DNA of 64,000 nucleotides from Candidatus Poribacteria bacterium (GTDB lineage Bacteria > Poribacteria > WGA-4E > WGA-3G): assembly GCA_022827225.1 (NCBI GenBank), contig JAJDTJ010000092.1:62001-126000 (forward strand), given 5' to 3'. Shown piece after piece: positions 18,518 through 25,779 of this stretch (the first letter of the stretch is position 1; every line of letters starts with the position of its first letter). Both the position numbers and the translations under genes were made by a program. The notes under the pieces are model-generated. The model was not told the DNA's origin, did not search any database, and worked only from the letters and a program-made list of their open reading frames with translations.

Positions 18518-20995
18518 ATGCAGGGCAACATAAAAAAGATACTTTTCACCATTATGGTATTAACAATAATATGGCTTCCGGTGGTACATGCTGAGGAGTC
18601 GGAGGCGCAATTGCGTTGGAAAAATGGTGATACCCTTCCCGGTCAGTTATTGGAAAGCGAGCCAGGATCACCTTCGGTCAATACAGAAGGCGGGAAGATT
18701 CGTTGGACATCGCCACACTTTTCGGATCATCTGGTCGTTGATGCCAGCGTATTAGACGCCATCGTTTTTCCAAACCAAACGGAGCCCACCGCAACCGAGG
18801 CGTTTCGCATCGGCACGGTATCTGGAGACATCTGGATAGCCGACCTCATCGGTTCAGATGACGAAACCTTTCTCTTTTCCAGCAAACGCCACGGTCAGTT
18901 TCGTGTGAACCGAGAGGTGATTTATACATTTGAGAGCCGAGAGCACGCCAACCTGCTCTTCGATGGCTCCCAACTCGCAGCTTGGAAACTACCCGAAGAA
19001 AATAAGAACCAGAACGCGTTACAACTCCTGGCAGACACGCAACCGAACTGGCACTCAGATCGCGGGGGGCGTCCACGGACGAAGCAAGCCAAAGCAAATG
19101 TCTTCTACGCACTTGAGTGGCCCAAACGTTTTGAGGTCGATCTCGAATTGGCATCCGCTACACGGCCACCGAGTTTTGTCGTCGCATTCGGCAAAAACTT
19201 GTATGAGACAGTACGACTCGAGACTTGGGTCAACGAACTCGTCGTCGTTCAAGGCACGTTGTTTGAGCCTGTATTGACAATCCAACCAGACCGGCGGAAC
19301 TTCCGGCTGCGACTCGCCTATCATGAGACGGATGATGAAAAACTTGGTATACTGAGAGTCCTCGACTTAAATGGCAATGTTTTGTTGGAATTGGAGGGTG
19401 TCCGTCCGACTGTTGAGACATCCGGCATCTATGTTTTTAATCGAGGTCAGGACCTAACGGTGAATCGATTAAGGATCTATCAACAACCTGCTGATGTTCA
19501 ATACCGACAGTTTGATGCTTCTAAACCGAGGGTACACCTGATGAACGGCGAGATAGTGCCAGGTAAGTTAGTTGTGGCAAATAATCAAGGGTCCGTCCTG
19601 GATACAGATGGAACTCGGACGAATATTGATTTACAGCAGATTGATCGCGTTGTGCAGCCCGGCATCGCATTGGAACCAATCCAGGCACCTCCAGCATCAC
19701 TGACGTATTTTGATGGATCGGTGCTGCGCGGGCAGATAACGCAGTTGCATCCTGATTACGTGCTGATGCAGACAGCTTTCGTTGACGAGCCGGTAACCTG
19801 CGCCCTTGCGGGTGCTTCGCTGCTTCAGTTCGAGGCAACAACCGAAACACAAACATCCACTGAAGATTATGACAGGTTGTTTTATGAATCTGGGAGTCTT
19901 CTCGGTCATGTTTTATTTGACCTAAAGGACACCTCTAATTTGCGATGGAAGCCCGTAGGGGCATCTGCCCCCGTGCGACTTGCGAACGTCCGAGGTGCCC
20001 GTGTTGAGAGGTCCTTGCAGCGTGTATCGCGGCAGAAACCTTTTGATGAGAAAAAATTCCCCCATCTGTTGCATCTGAAGAACGGGGAAGTCGTTCCGTG
20101 TCAAATTTTGTCCTACAATGAAGAGACCGTCGGTTTCCAATCACCGTTTATGGGGCTGCAGCACATCGATGCCGAATATCTAAAAGGTATTGAATTCTCA
20201 GGTAAAAGCGGGAGAACAAGAGCGGAGAACCGAAACCCGATTACGATCACAGGTGGCAAAGGTAAACATCGCATCATCTTGGAAGATGGGCGCATTTTGA
20301 ACGCTGTAACCCGGCGCACGAAAGAAGGGAAAGTCGAAATCGTTGTACTGCCTGACGATGCCGCGAAACAGCAACCCAAAATTGTTGTCGTTGATAGGAA
20401 CTTTGCAGAAAACGATGCTGCTGCTCTCAAACGTGGCGTTGAACTCATGTTCGATCCGCTTGAAACGCAGACGCAGAAACTTGATATGAAATTAGAGCGG
20501 GCACTAACCGTTCCACGTTTCAACCGCGATAACCCACCAAACCACATTCTCGTCGCGAACAACGGCGATTTAAAGCGAGGAAAACTGTTAGGTATCAACG
20601 GACAAACAATTCAGTTTGAGTCAAAATTGCGAGAATTTTCCGTCCCCATAGAACGTGTAGCACGAGTCGTTGATGTTAGCGACTCCGATGGAAGCGATGG
20701 AACGGATGAAAAGATGGAGACCCAATCTTCCAATCTTCCACTCTTCGAGCCAAAATCCGAAGTCCGCGTCAGTTTAGTCGATAATCCGCTTATGATTTTT
20801 GAGCCGATTGCGGTTAAGGATGGTAAACTGTTAGGACGCTCACCAATCTACGGAGAAGTCACGGTTCCGGTTGAAAGTATCCAATATCTCCACTTTGGAG
20901 AGAAGGCACGGTCGTTCAGATCCGTTTTTGAAGAGTGGGTCGTCCGGTCAGGAAAGGAACCGATTTACGAGGATACACAGCCACATACACATTAG
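18518..20995 (+). CDS. Large exported beta-rich protein with ConA-like segment (paralogue 1)
   Basis: The 825-residue protein has a signal peptide (cleavage near VHA-EE). Tandem beta-rich modules follow, each containing W-K/L-N/D-G-(D/E)-x-(L/V)-P-G-Q and an LLGRS-type ending: near 26, 345, 510 and 690. Residues about 160-330 resemble a concanavalin-like/DUF1080 sandwich (FEVDLELASATRPPSFVV, GIYVFNRGQDLTVNRLRIY). This suggests carbohydrate binding at the surface. The repeated modules look like a structural scaffold. ATG is behind AAGGAGCGAACG. A low-complexity DSDGSDGTDE segment near 725 is encoded by a DNA repeat of the kind found between genes elsewhere in the window. Confidence 0.72.
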   Translation: MQGNIKKILFTIMVLTIIWLPVVHAEESEAQLRWKNGDTLPGQLLESEPGSPSVNTEGGKIRWTSPHFSDHLVVDASVLDAIVFPNQTEPTATEAFRIGTVSGDIWIADLIGSDDETFLFSSKRHGQFRVNREVIYTFESREHANLLFDGSQLAAWKLPEENKNQNALQLLADTQPNWHSDRGGRPRTKQAKANVFYALEWPKRFEVDLELASATRPPSFVVAFGKNLYETVRLETWVNELVVVQGTLFEPVLTIQPDRRNFRLRLAYHETDDEKLGILRVLDLNGNVLLELEGVRPTVETSGIYVFNRGQDLTVNRLRIYQQPADVQYRQFDASKPRVHLMNGEIVPGKLVVANNQGSVLDTDGTRTNIDLQQIDRVVQPGIALEPIQAPPASLTYFDGSVLRGQITQLHPDYVLMQTAFVDEPVTCALAGASLLQFEATTETQTSTEDYDRLFYESGSLLGHVLFDLKDTSNLRWKPVGASAPVRLANVRGARVERSLQRVSRQKPFDEKKFPHLLHLKNGEVVPCQILSYNEETVGFQSPFMGLQHIDAEYLKGIEFSGKSGRTRAENRNPITITGGKGKHRIILEDGRILNAVTRRTKEGKVEIVVLPDDAAKQQPKIVVVDRNFAENDAAALKRGVELMFDPLETQTQKLDMKLERALTVPRFNRDNPPNHILVANNGDLKRGKLLGINGQTIQFESKLREFSVPIERVARVVDVSDSDGSDGTDEKMETQSSNLPLFEPKSEVRVSLVDNPLMIFEPIAVKDGKLLGRSPIYGEVTVPVESIQYLHFGEKARSFRSVFEEWVVRSGKEPIYEDTQPHTH

Positions 20996-21004
20996 GACCT
21001 TACA

Positions 21005-23044
21005 ATGCCGAGATGCTTTAAGAAAATACGCATCGCAGTTGCAGTGATAATAGCGTTATTGTTTCCTGGGGCTGGGTTCCCCAACCCCAACGAAATAGCG
21101 TTACGCTGGAAAAATGGCGATGTTCTGCTGGGTCAGTTACTCGAAAGCGGCGAAGGAACAATCCGCTGGTCATCACCATATTTTTTAGATGCTCTCGTTC
21201 TTGATGTCAACGTATTGGATGCTGTCGCATTCCGGAAACTGGATGCTGCACCCGTTGCTGCGGAAGGACGAGTGTTAGCAACGGAGACTTTTCGGGTGAG
21301 TACGCTGTCTGGTGATGTCTGGATAGCCGACCTCATCGGTTCGGATGACGACACCTTTCTCTTTTCCAGCAAACGTCACGGTCAATTTCGCGTCAAGCGT
21401 TCAGCCGTTTATATGCTTGAACGTCGAGAGCGTCCCTATTTCCTGTTCGACGGTTCCGAACTAAAAAATTGGAAATTGCCTCAACCGAAGAGAGAGGCAG
21501 TTGATCCGGCACTTCCTTTCGACTTTGTTCGCCGTTCCGACTGGTTCGCGGACCCCGAAGGGCACGCCAAGACCTGGATAGACAAAGCGGAAATCTTCCA
21601 TGCCTTCAACTGGCCCGAACATTTTGAGATTGAATTAGAGTTGGCATCCGATACGCATCCACCGATTTTTTCTTTCGCGCTTGGCGAAGACCTCTATCAA
21701 GCGTTGCGGTTAGAAATCTGGAAGGACGAACTCGTCGCCGTTCAAGGTGTACTGTTTAAATCCATTTTGGCAATGCAACCCGAACAACGGAGCGTCCGTT
21801 TGCGACTCACTTATAACGAAGCTACAAGCGTACTGAGAGTATTTGCTGCCACGGGCAATTTGCTACTGGAATTAAAGGGTGTCAAACCGACGGTCAAAGA
21901 TTCCGGTATCTACATTCAGAACCGAGGTGAAGATTTGACGGTGCGAAATGTAAAGGTCTATCGCCAACTTAAGGCGTCAGCCGCGCAGCGAATAAACCTT
22001 TCTAAACCGCACGTCTATATGACGAATGGCGAGAAAATTCAGGGAAGATTGTTTGTACACGGAGACGGTGCCTATGTTCTTGACACACACGGAACACGAC
22101 AGGACATCGATCTACACGCACTTAACCACATCATTCAACCCGGAATTCCATCTGCAAGGTTAGATCAAGCCGTTACGCTAAAATATCCTGATAAAATTGT
22201 TTTACACGGCAAACTTATGCAAGTAAAATCAGATCGTATAATCCTCCAGACGAACTTCGCCGACGAACCGGTAACCTGCTCGCTTTCAGATGCTTCACTA
22301 CTTCAGTTTGCTGCAAAGCCTGATATTGATGAAGCGCAAAAAAATAAAGATAGGTTGTTTTATGCATTAGGAAACCTACGTGGACGTGTCGTATTCGGTG
22401 GAGGTCAAGGTACATCGGCTGTACAGTGGGAGTCCGTAGGTGCGTTGAAGCCGGTACGATTGGCAAACAGCCGAGCCTATCACATAGAACGGAACGATAA
22501 ATCTGCTATTGTAGGGACGAGGTTACCTCGCTTCTACTCCACAGCACAATTTCGGCACACGTTGCATCTGAAAAGTGGAGAAATCTTTCCGGGTCAAATC
22601 GCCTCCTACGATGGCAAATCTGTCAGTTTCCAATCCCCTTTTCTCAGTACGCAGCACTTGGAGTCAGCCGATATAAAAGCACTTGAGTTTTCCGGCAGGA
22701 CACACGCACCAAGCATGAATAGAACGCGACGCGCAACCGAATTCTATTCCTTGAGCGTTGCTCGAGTAGATAGGGAAAATGGAGAGGTTGAAATACGGGT
22801 GATTGGACAGGGAAAAGATGGCATGATTGGACAGGGAAAAGATGGCAAGCAATTTATAATAAATGCCGACAACAACATGAAGGAAATCGACGATGGGCGT
22901 ATGATATTGATAGTAAATGAAGGAAATGGAGCAAATCGTAACCAAGACTGGATTGAAATCGCACCCAGAAATGGAAATCGGAACCGCGAGTTATTTTTTG
23001 TCCCCCCCCCCGTCCACACTGCTACCCGACCTCGAAAAGGATAA
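21005..23044 (+). CDS. Large exported beta-rich protein (paralogue 2), frameshifted N-terminal part
   Basis: This 679-residue frame is a close tandem paralogue of the preceding gene: signal peptide, WKNGDVLLGQLLESG opening, the same SGDVWIADLIGSDDDTFLFSS block and the same ConA-like middle. It runs out of homology exactly at a run of ten C at 23002-23011 and ends 11 codons later. The homologous C-terminal region continues in the next frame. Removing one C joins both parts into an 848-residue protein, matching its 825-residue neighbour. It may be a pseudogene, a phase-variable gene or an assembly error. A perfect 24-bp duplication near 22803-22850 adds an IGQGKDG repeat. Confidence 0.7.
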   Translation: MPRCFKKIRIAVAVIIALLFPGAGFPNPNEIALRWKNGDVLLGQLLESGEGTIRWSSPYFLDALVLDVNVLDAVAFRKLDAAPVAAEGRVLATETFRVSTLSGDVWIADLIGSDDDTFLFSSKRHGQFRVKRSAVYMLERRERPYFLFDGSELKNWKLPQPKREAVDPALPFDFVRRSDWFADPEGHAKTWIDKAEIFHAFNWPEHFEIELELASDTHPPIFSFALGEDLYQALRLEIWKDELVAVQGVLFKSILAMQPEQRSVRLRLTYNEATSVLRVFAATGNLLLELKGVKPTVKDSGIYIQNRGEDLTVRNVKVYRQLKASAAQRINLSKPHVYMTNGEKIQGRLFVHGDGAYVLDTHGTRQDIDLHALNHIIQPGIPSARLDQAVTLKYPDKIVLHGKLMQVKSDRIILQTNFADEPVTCSLSDASLLQFAAKPDIDEAQKNKDRLFYALGNLRGRVVFGGGQGTSAVQWESVGALKPVRLANSRAYHIERNDKSAIVGTRLPRFYSTAQFRHTLHLKSGEIFPGQIASYDGKSVSFQSPFLSTQHLESADIKALEFSGRTHAPSMNRTRRATEFYSLSVARVDRENGEVEIRVIGQGKDGMIGQGKDGKQFIINADNNMKEIDDGRMILIVNEGNGANRNQDWIEIAPRNGNRNRELFFVPPPVHTATRPRKG

Positions 23045-23552
23045 GTCGCACCGGAAATTGGAACGCGCACTAACCGTTCCGCGCTTCAGCCGAGATAACC
23101 CACCGAATCATATATTGGTCGCGAAAACCGGTGATATGAAACGTGGAACACTCTTAGATTTTCAAGGACAAACGATTCAGTTTGATTCAAAATTGCGGGA
23201 GTTTTCCATACCGATAGACCGTGTCGCACGGGTCGTAAATGTCAGCGACTGGAATGGAAGGGATGGACGGGATGGACGGATGGAGCCCCACTCTTCCACT
23301 CTTCCACTCTTCCAACCAAAATCCGAAGTTCGCGCCACATTGACCGACGGTTCAATGCTAATTTTCGAGCCATTGGAGGTTCAAGATGACAGGCTGCTGG
23401 GGCGTTCCTCTATCTACGGCGAGGTCTCGGTGCCGGTTGACAGTATCCGCTCCCTCCACTTTGGAAAGAGGGCGAAATCCTTCACAGCTGCCTTTGAAGA
23501 ATGGACCCTCCGCCCAGCAAAAGAACCAACGGAACGTGAGTTAGATAAATAA
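22917..23552 (+). CDS. C-terminal part of the frameshifted beta-rich paralogue
   Basis: Only the portion after about 23012 is meaningful. From KLERALTVPRF onwards it matches the C-terminus of the upstream paralogue almost residue for residue (NPPNHILVA, IQF-SKLREFS-PI-RVARVV, LLGRSSIYGEV). The nominal start at 22917 lies in the wrong frame of the upstream part and has no convincing ribosome site, so independent expression is unlikely. It should be merged with the preceding frame once the C-tract length is settled. A WNGRDGRDGRM stretch is encoded by a GGATGG-type DNA repeat. Confidence 0.6.
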   Translation: MKEMEQIVTKTGLKSHPEMEIGTASYFLSPPPSTLLPDLEKDKSHRKLERALTVPRFSRDNPPNHILVAKTGDMKRGTLLDFQGQTIQFDSKLREFSIPIDRVARVVNVSDWNGRDGRDGRMEPHSSTLPLFQPKSEVRATLTDGSMLIFEPLEVQDDRLLGRSSIYGEVSVPVDSIRSLHFGKRAKSFTAAFEEWTLRPAKEPTERELDK

Positions 23553-23569
23553 CGGATTTTTTAAAAAAT

Positions 23570-23691
23570 AGGACTTACGCATGCTGCTCTTTTGTACCAT
23601 AGGAGACCGTTAGCCTGTGGTACAGAGACGCTGGATTTTACGAAAAATTTCATCTAACAGAACGATTTACATCCAAAATAGCGTCCGTCCT
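23570..23691. mobile_element. Degenerate MITE-like element, copy B
   Basis: It opens with the full AGGACTTACGCA end and shares the CTGCTCTTTTGTACCATAGG and GTTAGCCTGTG blocks of the intact copies. The interior then diverges and the right end is decayed to AGCGTCCGTCCT. Its length (122 bp) matches the intact elements, so it is probably an older member of the same family. Confidence 0.65.
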
Positions 23692-23700
23692 AAAAAAAAA

Positions 23701-23729
23701 TTGACATCTTTCAAGATGTGTGATATAAT
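23701..23729 (+). promoter_or_regulatory. Consensus sigma-70 promoter
   Basis: TTGACA and TATAAT are both perfect and are separated by exactly 17 bp. It lies immediately right of the degenerate MITE. The nearest downstream frame with a ribosome site begins near 23796, but that frame is short and unrecognised, so the true transcript is uncertain. Confidence 0.6.
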
Positions 23730-23795
23730 TACTTTATCAACAAGTTGGCGAACCCAAAATGTCGTCAACGCGCATTTCACAACGGAGAATTACAG

Positions 23796-23948
23796 GTGAT
23801 CAACCGACCTATCAACATCACGACCTCTAAAAGACAACTGTTAGGAGCGCACGCGCTGCGCCTACTTTCAGATCGCGCTAACGTTTTACCGTCGGCATCG
23901 TCTGTTTCTTTGGTTAATATCACCAACCCCTCCCCCCACTTACGTTAA
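23796..23948 (+). CDS. Possible small protein, 50 residues, unrecognised
   Basis: A GTG start sits 8 bp after CGGAG and about 65 bp below a perfect promoter. The frame encodes a Ser/Asn/Arg-rich peptide without signal, membrane helix or known motif. It is kept only because promoter and ribosome site are in the right order. It could be a leader peptide or the remnant of a larger gene. Confidence 0.25.
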   Translation: MINRPINITTSKRQLLGAHALRLLSDRANVLPSASSVSLVNITNPSPHLR

Positions 23949-24473
23949 GTATTTTACTTCACAAGATCCGTCCGGTTTCCACGAAAATAGTCATTCGGAC
24001 GCTTTGTGCCCGCTTGCTGCTTCTTTCTTCCATGAGAAGCCGCAGGCTTTTTGTGTTGCATCGCAGAACACCCGAAAAATACATCGGTGCTCGCGAGGCA
24101 ACTTTCGGTTTGACACTAACAACGGAACGTGTTATTCTAATGTATATCCTCTGTTGTTTTGTCATTATACAATATTTTTTTATACAAAATGGCGGACTTC
24201 TCATCGTAGATTTTGGCGTGAACGCGACAAAACGCACACTTCTCCGAAATCTGTCAATATGCGGTGCCGGTGCGACCAACACCGACACCGTGAAGCACTG
24301 CCATATCGCGTTTAAGAGTACTATGACAGCACTGGTTTCCATTGTAGCAGAAAAACGGTTCAATGGAAACCGGCACGCTCTAACAGAGGAAGGATGGATA
24401 GAGAACGCCACCGTTTTTCAGGTTTCCGTTTGGCTTCTCTAAACATGCCTCCGCACCCTAACGGAGAACTACG
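23949..24473. other. No supported gene; one inverted repeat
   Basis: Frames on both strands (up to about 150 codons) overlap each other, lack ribosome sites and look like chance translations. The only structure I see is GGTTTCCATTG at 24334 and its complement CAATGGAAACC at 24361, an 11-bp stem. The region may be decayed coding DNA. Confidence 0.5.
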
Positions 24474-24686
24474 ATGTTCCGCACTTTGATTTTGATATTT
24501 CTGTTCTGTGGACTGATGGTTTTATCTGTAGTCTTGGAATACCGTGCCACTGCGGAAACTTATAGGTGTCCGTCGCCTCGGGGTCTCTGTGTTCCTGTCG
24601 AACCCCCGGCGTGTGAGATATCCGATTGTGAAAAGGTGGTAGGTTATAAGTTAAGAGTAGGACTTACGCAGGTTGCTCTTTTGTAG
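24474..24686 (+). CDS. Small Cys-rich exported protein, C-terminus replaced by MITE sequence
   Basis: The start ATG follows ACGGAGAACTACG. The first 28 residues form a signal peptide or anchor (MFRTLILIFLFCGLMVLSVV). A short Cys/Pro-rich mature part follows with four cysteines (YRCPSPRGLCV, PACEISDCEK). The last 15 or so residues come from a TTATAAG repeat and from the left end of the 121-bp element, whose TAG supplies the stop. The original C-terminus is therefore probably lost. It lies just upstream of a metal-binding lipoprotein, which hints at a related metal or redox role, but I recognise no family. Confidence 0.5.
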   Translation: MFRTLILIFLFCGLMVLSVVLEYRATAETYRCPSPRGLCVPVEPPACEISDCEKVVGYKLRVGLTQVALL

Positions 24687-24779
24687 CATAGGCTGTTAGC
24701 CTGTGCACTGAGAACGTCTCTGTTTTTTCAGAGTTTACTCGCTAACGAAGCATCATATCATCAAAATTGCGTAAGTCCT
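24659..24779. mobile_element. 121-bp MITE-like element, copy C
   Basis: Intact copy with the same 12-bp terminal inverted repeats as copy A (AGGACTTACGCA ... TGCGTAAGTCCT) and only a handful of base differences over its length. It lies across the 3' end of the small Cys-rich gene and supplies that gene's stop codon. Confidence 0.75.
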
Positions 24780-24783
24780 GAAG

Positions 24784-24866
24784 AGGTTATAAGTAAGAGG
24801 TGTTGGGACTTTCCATAAGACTCTTTCTTACCGCTTATAACTTATAACTTATAACCTATAACCCTG
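24784..24866. repeat. TTATAAG/CTTATAA inverted repeat
   Basis: GGTTATAAGTAAGAGG on the left pairs with TCTTACCGCTTATAAC on the right, followed by three tandem copies of TTATAAC. It ends directly before the GGAGG site of the next gene and belongs to the same family as the repeats near 11.7, 54.7 and 55.1 kb. Confidence 0.55.
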
Positions 24867-24879
24867 TGGAGGTATTTCT

Positions 24880-25164
24880 ATGTCTGTTATCCCTTTTTCG
24901 TCTGTCTTGTTGTTGATCAGTGTGATGTTATTGATCGGTTGTCAAAAGACCGCCGATGTGACGACGACGTTAAGTGTATCGGGGATGACCTGAGGCGGTT
25001 GTGCTGCAAAGGTGCGGTCTGCACTCGGTAAAGTCGAAGGTGAGTTGGAAATCGTCTCGGTCTCGATCCCGGATAAAACTGTCGTCGTGAAAGGGCAAGT
25101 CAAACGTTCCGTCATCATAGGTGCGTTAGCACGTGCGGGTTACCCCGCGACAGTGATGGAATGA
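24880..25164 (+). CDS. Candidate selenoprotein: HMA-domain lipoprotein (UGA = Sec38)
   Basis: The frame has an in-frame TGA at codon 38. Reading it as selenocysteine gives a 94-residue protein: lipoprotein signal with lipobox LIGC (Cys21), then a heavy-metal-associated domain (LSVSGMT-U-GGCAAKVRSALGKVEG, ending LARAGYPATVME). In HMA/MerP-like proteins the motif is GMTCxxC; the TGA sits exactly at the first metal-binding cysteine. Homology continues without a gap after the TGA, with the second cysteine and AAKVRSAL helix intact. A SECIS-like hairpin with a GGUCU loop begins 18 nt downstream. The start ATG follows TGGAGG. Predicted location is the cell surface or periplasm, binding Hg, Cu or a related soft metal, or acting in thiol/selenol chemistry. 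The alternative is a nonsense pseudogene. Confidence 0.72.
25011..25025 (+). promoter_or_regulatory. SECIS-like hairpin
   Basis: GTGC and GCAC form a perfect 4-bp stem, extended by a G-U pair, that closes a five-base loop GGTCT. The loop begins 22 nt after the TGA codon at 24991. Bacterial SECIS elements sit inside the coding region just after the UGA, and the E. coli fdhF apical loop is also GGUCU at a very similar distance. A competing weaker fold (TGC-AAAGGT-GCG) overlaps it. Confidence 0.6.
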
Positions 25165-25211
25165 TAATCCCCGATGCAGACGTGTATCGGGCGAACAAAG
25201 GAGACTTTAAC

Positions 25212-25267
25212 ATGTTAAAAGACGTTTTCCAAAACCGCCTCTTTATAGGTGCGTTGGCGTTTTTTAT
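25212..25267 (+). pseudogene. 5' end of a gene split by the IS605-type element
   Basis: An ATG behind AAAGGAG opens MLKDVFQNRLFIGALAFF and the first two bases of an Ile codon. At that point the transposable element begins, and its second base triplet makes a stop. The rest of the gene resumes after the element, in the correct frame, completing a single membrane helix. Originally it followed the HMA lipoprotein by 47 bp, so the two were probably co-transcribed. Confidence 0.75.
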
Positions 25268-25289
25268 CTAAAGTATTCCATTTTCAAAA

Positions 25290-25309
25290 CTCCAGTCTTT
25301 AGGCTGGAG
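25290..25309 (+). repeat. Left-end hairpin of the IS605-type element
   Basis: CTCCAGTC and GGCTGGAG close a TTTA loop (one G-U pair). The right-end counterpart at 30558-30577 has CTCCAGTC, TTTA, GACTGGAG. Same-orientation hairpins at both ends are the recognition sites of Y1 transposases. Confidence 0.7.
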
Positions 25310-25345
25310 ATGTAGAAAATGGCTAACGACTTGTGTCAATGGAAT

Positions 25346-25384
25346 GGGCTTGGGATGTAAAAACATCTTCAAGCCCGTTTTTTT
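25346..25384 (+). terminator. Rho-independent terminator near the left end
   Basis: GGGCTTGGGATG pairs with CATCTTCAAGCCC around a TAAAAA loop and is followed by seven T. It would stop transcription entering from the interrupted gene, and so insulate the element. It also lies just beyond the stop of a possible small - strand gene. Confidence 0.75.
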
Positions 25385-25394
25385 AATTGTAAGT

Positions 25395-25619
25395 TCAATC
25401 AGAAATAAATTCTTGAAATGAACCCAAGTATCCTACCACATCGCTTGGGTTTCTCAAAGTTGTGTATCTTTTGTAAGAACATGCGGGCAGCATCTCCCAT
25501 TTTCTCTTACTTGCCACACTAAATTGAAAATTAACTATCTTGTTGAGGGTTTTTAGCCTCAACCTAAAGCCAGTCAATTTGCTTTTTAAACGTAAAAATG
25601 AAAATTCAAATCTAAACAT
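25395..25619 (-). CDS. Possible small basic protein inside the element
   Basis: A 74-residue frame on the - strand starts at an ATG with AGGAG 9 bp upstream. It encodes a Phe/Lys/Arg-rich peptide (MFRFEFSFLRLKSKLTGFRL...) with no known motif. The composition fits either a small nucleic-acid-binding protein or chance translation of hairpin-rich element DNA. Confidence 0.3.
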   Translation of the reverse strand: MFRFEFSFLRLKSKLTGFRLRLKTLNKIVNFQFSVASKRKWEMLPACSYKRYTTLRNPSDVVGYLGSFQEFISD

Positions 25620-25650
25620 TTTGTGTTTTCTCCTGAAAAGTGAATTGATT

Positions 25651-25710
25651 TGTTTGCTATTTTGGGATAGCAAACAGTTGTCACTAAGTGGGTCATTCCC
25701 ACTTAGTGAC
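25651..25710. repeat. Strong hairpins upstream of tnpA
   Basis: A perfect 13-bp stem (GTCACTAAGTGGG with CCCACTTAGTGAC, loop TCATT) is preceded by TTGCTAT/ATAGCAA. Further small stems (TTGAGG/CCTCAA) occur to the left. They may shield or regulate the tnpA message. No T-run follows. Confidence 0.6.
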
Positions 25711-25779
25711 GTAATATAAATATTTTAGCATTTTCCGCTATCTTTTTTCCAACAAAAAAATCTAATAGGGAGATGCAAA

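Noticed and set aside
19951..19980. GTAGGGGCATCTGCCCCCG as an intragenic palindrome insertion
   Set aside because: The tandem paralogue has the same protein segment (VGALKPVRLAN) with different DNA, so this is ordinary coding sequence.
22917..23552. Independent gene starting at 22917
   Set aside because: The first 30 residues are an out-of-frame reading of the upstream paralogue and lack a ribosome site; real homology starts only after the C10 tract.
24014..24442. 143-codon + strand frame and an opposing 150-codon - strand frame in the same stretch
   Set aside because: Neither has a ribosome site or a protein-like pattern, and they overlap each other. Listed as non-coding.
24991..24993. TGA as an ordinary nonsense mutation or sequencing error
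   Set aside because: Not fully excluded, but the exact Cys position, intact downstream domain and SECIS-like loop favour selenocysteine. Kept as the main alternative.
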